Assembly (NCBI GenBank): GCA_019055375.1
Contig: JAHQIW010004486.1
Coordinates: 124,001-188,000, forward strand
Length of the DNA stretch: 64,000 bases
Direction of reading: 5' to 3'
Origin: Parelaphostrongylus tenuis
Taxonomy: Eukaryota; Nematoda; Chromadorea; Rhabditida; Metastrongylidae
The position numbers were made by a program, and so were the translations under genes. Below, in pieces: positions 58,954-64,000 of this stretch. Each line of letters begins with the position of its first letter. Position 1 is the stretch's first letter. The notes beneath the pieces were generated by a model that saw only the letters and a program-made list of their open reading frames with translations, ran no database searches and was not told the DNA's origin.

Positions 58954-59904
58954 AAACATTCGCTAGGCATTGGGAGGCCACTGAAGATGATTGTAATCCC
59001 TAAAGTTGTAGTGAACAGATTCCACTGTACGTAAGAGAGTCATGTGGATGACGCAAGAGATTAATCCATTCTCAAAACTTTAGTCATTATACTTTCGAAA
59101 AATATCAACGTTTACATTATATCAGAAGTTATAGGAGCTTTCTTATTACAAACGATGTTAACCTCCAATTGATCAATTAAGACTTTTCCATAGGTTTTTA
59201 TTCCTTCCTTTTTAACATAATTATATGCAGAACATATATTAGAAGTCTGTATCTTATATACGAATTATAACCGGATTTAATAAGTGATATAAAAAGTTAT
59301 ATTCAGTTCAACAATTAGTGAATCAACGAGTTTGGTCGCATCCTCACCTGGGTACATTTCGATTCTTCAGAGATCGGATACACTGCTGCAGTGTTCGGTT
59401 TTCTTCGCGTTGAAGAAAGTCCTTCAAAGAATTATTGTTTCACTTAAAGCCACAAACCTACTGACACTTTCATGAACGTCTAGATCTACATACGGTTCTG
59501 TAGATGGCCTTATGATCCTAATACTTCATGCAAATCAACGTCATTCATACCTCTCTGTAATTCACAATTCGTAGACGCCGTTTGATCGACTGAAGTGTTG
59601 TTAGGTGTCACTCTCGACTGCATGGGAGTTGATGGTTGGGAGAGTTTGGAACTACTTTTCATGCATTATAATTGTGATGCATATAATCACAAAAAATTAT
59701 TTGTTCCTTATGTTGACTTTTTGCTCTTCAGGCGTGAAAAAAAACCGCTTTCTTTACTTCAGAACCAATGAAAGTCAAGCTAATAGCAAAAATCCATCTA
59801 AAATTCCAATATTTTTTTGCTAAATAGACATATTTTGTAGACATTCGACATATTTCTTATTCGTCTTGATATTGTCCCAGCGCATTGTATCTTTCTAAGG
59901 ATTT
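58954..59904. other. intergenic, nothing recognised
   Basis: AT-rich, no supported feature. Confidence 0.35.
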
Positions 59905-60106
59905 CTAAGTCGGCCTAACAATGATCAAACTCATTATATTTTTGTCACACAAAAGAATATAAATTGTTCGTAGTGAAGAGTAGTTATTCAGATCACTACT
60001 ACAGGATCCGCCAAATGTGAATTTATTATCTTCTGGTAATTGCCCGTGTTCTAATGAGGAATAGTGCGATAAGTAGTATGTGGTTAATTCTAGAGATGCT
60101 TCCAAT
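59905..60106 (-). CDS. candidate exon with stop, unknown protein
   Basis: After acceptor CTTATCAG the frame reads LEASLELTTYYLSHYSSLEH, GQLPEDNKFTFGGSCSSDLN and on to a stop at 59905. Looks protein-like and lies downstream of the bestrophin exons on the same strand, so it might be an alternative or separate 3' end. No family recognised. Confidence 0.3.
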
Positions 60107-60953
60107 CTGATAAGATGCTTGTCACCATTGCTAAGCCAAAGTATAAGTTAGCGAGTACTTGTGATGGCTGCCCTATTCAAATTCTCTCTAACAGCGATGT
60201 GACAAACTTCTCTCCAGCACACAAATTGTCGTGCGCCTGTGGTGACTACGCTACGCAACTTCTAGGTTGAGGAAAAAAATTCTAATTTCATGCTTGTTTT
60301 ACACTGCATCCGTTAATGTAAATATATTTTATACCGTGTAAATTGTAAACTCTACTGCGAGCAACCGGACCTAGTCTGCAATGCGTTAGGGGAAAACTGC
60401 CCGATATTGATCCGTTGAAAGCGCGCGCTGCTTCAGCAACACAATGTAAAGCCTCACACCGCAAGGGAGAGTGAAGAAAAGTTTGATGTTTTGAGGAAGT
60501 TGAGGTCTTGCCGCGCTCAGCCTAAAGTTCAGATGCTGCACCATATGGTTTCCGCTCAATGGAACATTTCCTGCGTGGATGGGGATTCGAGACACGGTCA
60601 TGTTGAAGAGCTATGTCAGAAGGTTTTTGATTCGAAGCTCAAGGAATGGCGATTTTAAGCAGATTCGTAAGCTTGCAAGTCACTGACAAAAAATCGTGCA
60701 TAATGATGGTTTTTTACTTTGTAGAATAATTATTGCTGTTTTCAGTTGAGTTTATATGTAAACTTTAAATTTTCAGCAGATGTTGAGGAACTTTTTCTTG
60801 AACCCAACATCATGCAGGTTGTTGGTTTTTTTCGACTTTCTTGTCATTTTCATGATTGAATTTATTCACAAGTATGGCTAAAATCGTCTAAGTAAGGCAT
60901 TCTGGTAAACCTCACTATGTAATCCAAGAACGTCTACAGTACAGACATATAAA

Positions 60954-61045
60954 TCAATAGGCTCTTAAATTACTGACAAACCTCTTTTTATCAGATGTCG
61001 ACAGTTGGGACCGTCTTCCCACTGACGTCTTTGAAAACGACAAGA
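60954..61045 (-). CDS. candidate serine-rich terminal exon
   Basis: ATTTCAG acceptor followed by LSFSKTSVGRRSQLSTSDKK ... SNLRAY-stop. In matching phase with a donor T|GTGAGT at 61173, whose exon encodes FPPSSTDAFSREGS. Together they could be the cytoplasmic C-terminal tail of the bestrophin upstream; linking exons were not found. Confidence 0.35.
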
Positions 61046-61172
61046 CTGAAATAATCATTAAACATTACTCAACTTTTGTTGATAATTACCTTGGTTAATA
61101 AGTCCTTTATATTCCGATAAGAGAGACTTTTTTTAGAAGAAACCCTTATTCGCAAATAGGAAAGTAACTCAC

Positions 61173-61314
61173 ATGATCCTTCTCGGCTGAATGCATCCGT
61201 AGAACTCGGTGGAAATCTGAATTTGAGATCTGTTCTTGAGACAAATTGTTTTCTGCTAGCAGGAAAATCATGTGTTTGTGTATCTCGGAAGCTTAGTTTA
61301 TTTGTTTCAACCAA
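61173..61314 (-). CDS. candidate penultimate exon, possible bestrophin tail
   Basis: Open frame with PASRKQFVSRTDLKFRFPPS and a good donor GTGAGT. Start uncertain (CTGCTAG acceptor near 61260 or further upstream). Joins in frame to 61045-60954. Confidence 0.35.
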
Positions 61315-62079
61315 AGTATCTCATTAACACATGCGCTCAAAGCTGGCTTTTGAAGGATCGACAAAGAGGTCATCGGGTCACTCGGCAAGTTTAGCCTTTT
61401 ATCCACAATTACAAGGCTCACGTGTCGTCTAATTATTGGATACGTGAATCTCAATCATCAAAGCTGAGCTTGTACACTAGAAAATTAATTTTGGTAAAAC
61501 TTACAACACACTGGCAGCTGATCCAACAAGTGCATGCTCGCCAGTGGTTCCGTTATAGCGTGAGAAATCGCGTTCAGATAAGTTGTCCATTACCAACGTC
61601 GGATATTTACCACATGTCTGATCGACAATTGCCATCCCGATCTATAAATGGACTATTCTTTCAACCGCTTCTTAAAAAATAATAGTTCAATTTTCGAATC
61701 AGAAAACGAGATTTGGTGTGAAAGAGGAGCAAGCTCAATCTCTCTTCTAATGATTCACTCACTCATCTTGACCCTATAGAATTCACCTACTATCGCATGA
61801 GTGCAAAAAAAGCACAGGCATTTTACAGGATCAGTAGAACGGCAAAAAGCGTGAACATGTGGAACCAATGCTCGCTGATATTTAACTGAAGATTCTTAAG
61901 TAATAGCACCATCTTAGAAGAAAGTTAGTGATTGGAATGAAATTCTGGGACATTTAGACAAGCATGAGATAACTCCCCAGCACATTATGGGGATATTACA
62001 ATTTCCTATGTGGGATTTTCCCACTGAAGGCCTAGGCCTAATACCCTAGATATTATTTGTCTTTATATCCACTATGTTA

Positions 62080-62640
62080 CAGGCTTCCACCATGTCCAAC
62101 AATACAATGGAATAAGTGCAAAAAGGGACACAAGCATGAAGTTATACCGCGCCATTGTTGGAGAAAGCGTCTTTCACAGCGAACTGCGGTCGATGATTAA
62201 CGAAGTTGAAGGGGTCCCACAAAAGCAAATCTGCTGCTGAACGCTGATTTCAACGTTTCTCAATGCCGGCGATCTTGACCTTGATAATGAACCTCGTTCA
62301 GGACGTCCACAAAGTTTAACGACAAAGATTTGATAGCTGTTTATAAGATGAAGCGTCATCAGTGCTCGCAAATTGACAACCAAACTTGATGTTTCTCATA
62401 AGACTGTATTAACTCAACTCCACCAGCTTGACCTTGTCTACGAGAAGCCACAACAAGATTCGCACAAACTCACTGATGCAAAAGCCACCAAAAGAGAAAG
62501 AAGTAAAGAATTTTGTCGCCAACTGAACAACAATTCTTTGAATGACCAATTTTGGAAAAGGCATTGTGACTTTTGAGAAGAAGTGGTACCGATAGCAGAA
62601 TGTTGTAGAAAACGATGGATTTTATTTTGAAGAATAGTTT
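62080..62640 (+). pseudogene. decayed mariner transposase fragment
   Basis: Frames with breaks read NAGDLDLDNEPRSGRPQ, KLTTKLDVSHKTVLTQLHQL and KRERSKEFCRQLNNNSLNDQ followed by an FEKKWYRY-like end of the first catalytic block. This is the N-terminal two-thirds of a mariner transposase, a different subtype from the foldback donors; the rest is absent. It lies downstream of the bestrophin exons on the opposite strand. Confidence 0.7.
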
Positions 62641-63287
62641 CTACTGGTTTTGCTTAAAATTCTGTATAAATCCTCAATTTCTCACTAGCGCCCCAGATCT
62701 TTCTTTCGAATCTAATAGATATAGGATTGCAAGACTTCTGCGATCGATGACTGAGGCTTTGTTGCTCTGTCACCGGTTTCTCGAGTTATCGCGAGAATAA
62801 ATATCACCGAATGTACAAGTTCTATGAGTGCTAGGGTTCTTTTTGTGAAAGTTGTCCACACATTGGAGTAAGTTTTCAGATAGAGCACATATGTGCATTA
62901 TCAACGATGAAATAGTACAGTATAGGAACGTGGAATGCCGTTCCCTATGTGTTTTGTGAGAATGAAAATTATTCAACTTCCAACATGATTAAATCAGTTT
63001 TCTTTTGAAAGGTCTGTTGATTGCTTCTGAAAGTACTTATACTCTCAGTGAGTAATTGAGCTTTCTGTCATATTCTATGGAATTTTCCCCCTTTTATTAT
63101 CCACTTTTAGAGCAAATGATTTTCAGGTTCCCTTGAGCTTCACATTATTGTAGTTATTACATGAGCTATGAATTCTAAAACAGGTAATAAAATAAGTGAG
63201 GTAGAGGGACTGAGTTGGCACGAACAATGATATTGTCCCGACACAGAAAAAAAAACAAAAAATAAATATCCACACGTTGAATTATAC

Positions 63288-63501
63288 CTACACTGATATT
63301 TCGGTCGATGAGAAAATTGCATTCAAAATCGTCATCGTCCTCACCAAGAGGATTCAGCAAGGCCTCAGCCACCTAAATATTAGATAAATCAAACGCACAG
63401 CTCAGTTAAAAATCTCTAACACTGCTGAATAGTTTGACCTTCATCCAAGCAACGAAGAAAAGGAACTGTAGCATTGTCATGAATGGCACGTAGACATCAA
63501 C
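63288..63501 (-). CDS. bestrophin chloride channel, two internal exons
   Basis: Exon 63501-63439 (TTTAG acceptor, GTCAAA donor) encodes [21 protein letters not shown]; exon 63372-63288 (TTTAG, GTATAA) encodes [28 protein letters not shown]. Joined in phase they match the most conserved bestrophin stretch: the last membrane helix with the F-F--WLKVAE block and the acidic EDDDD cluster that binds calcium in the channel's clasp, followed by the LIDRN motif. Bestrophins are pentameric calcium-activated chloride channels of the plasma membrane; nematodes have many. The start lies upstream, probably beyond the window; the next exon downstream (the -DE-Y---P region) was not found. Confidence 0.93.
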
Positions 63502-64000
63502 CTAAAATTAATCATTTGTGAAATGCGCTATAAGCTTATGATGCTCCTCCAATACGCTATTGTATTACGGGAGTTACTTGGAACTAATGTCTTCCACTTT
63601 GGCAAGGAAGTTTGATGTGATATTGTATGACCCTGCAGTGATATTTTTTCGAATCGACCACTTAGAAAAAAGAATCCTTGGTGGTTCTCTCCGGAAGGAT
63701 TGAATGGTCTGCACTGACGAATGTCGAACGGTGTAAATCGCAAGACCGTGCTAAGTTCGGCGAAATATGAACGTTCTTCCTATTATCATCATTTCAGAAG
63801 AAGCAAAGGGTATTAAGTAACCATCGGTAAACTATAATTCAAATCTATAATGACTCATAAAGTATTCAAGATAAGAGTAAGTTCAAAGAAATCATAATCT
63901 CATAGGGCAGCTACTGATAATGGAATTAAATTCAAAATTGAGATGAAGCGGAAACAATTTATGAAAAATCGAAGTGATAACCGCTATGTAGCGCATTAAA
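63502..64000. other. presumed intron of the bestrophin gene
   Basis: No upstream bestrophin exon (the DWVP-PLVYTQ region) is seen before the right edge. No repeat recognised. Confidence 0.4.

Noticed and set aside
1..64000. CRISPR arrays, rRNA genes, bacterial operons or viral genomes
   Set aside because: None of their hallmarks is present; the sequence has spliced animal genes throughout.

Overview
The window is AT-rich animal genomic DNA. Three features point to a nematode, probably clade V (strongylid or rhabditid): very short introns (about 60-80 bases) with TTTCAG/TTTAG acceptors, nematode-style ephrin, UTP6 and bestrophin exons, and abundant mariner, RTE-type and Penelope-type debris. 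The species cannot be named from sequence alone. There is no operon structure, CRISPR array, rRNA or intact tRNA.

Three protein genes can be assigned, all on the minus strand. (1) A complete seven-exon ephrin at 13749-5168 has a signal peptide, the four-cysteine ephrin domain and a GPI-anchor tail; its exon phases add up to exactly 270 codons including stop. (2) UTP6, a subunit of the small-subunit processome, lies at 48240-40456 in fourteen exons. Two points where the frame is off by one base are either homopolymer errors or early decay. (3) A bestrophin chloride channel is represented by two adjacent exons at 63501-63288, including the acidic calcium clasp; its 5' part is not recognised and may lie beyond the right edge, and a serine-rich 3' tail is tentative (61173-60954). 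A few further exon-like open segments (14820-14973, 23403-23487, 36305-36434, 58789-58953, 59905-60106) have good splice sites but no recognised family.

The rest is mostly repeats: foldback elements built from inverted copies of a mariner 5' end, decayed mariner and Tc1-like transposons, a frameshifted piggyBac-like transposase (36599-37820), a Penelope-like reverse-transcriptase remnant (33310-33876), an RTE-type 3' fragment (51634-52026), several tRNA-derived SINEs, and a degenerate repeat of about 150-180 bases arranged in opposing arrays at eight loci, four of them inside or next to UTP6.

The most striking finding is a set of self-cleaving hammerhead ribozyme motifs inside palindromic (foldback) repeats. 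There are two unrelated families. Family A has core CUGAUGA and stem III AUAG-GCGC-CUAU (3587-3890, 26945-27302, 43865-44108). Family B has core CUGACGA, stem II GAUC-GCAA-GAUC and a self-complementary stem III ACACGUGU (25045-25740, about 28292, 51345-52290). Because each element is a palindrome, a ribozyme lies in both arms, so transcripts of either strand would carry one. The best copies have every core nucleotide and all three helices; others have lost core C3. A third palindrome inside a UTP6 intron (47562-47912) carries a hammerhead-like motif with one extra base.
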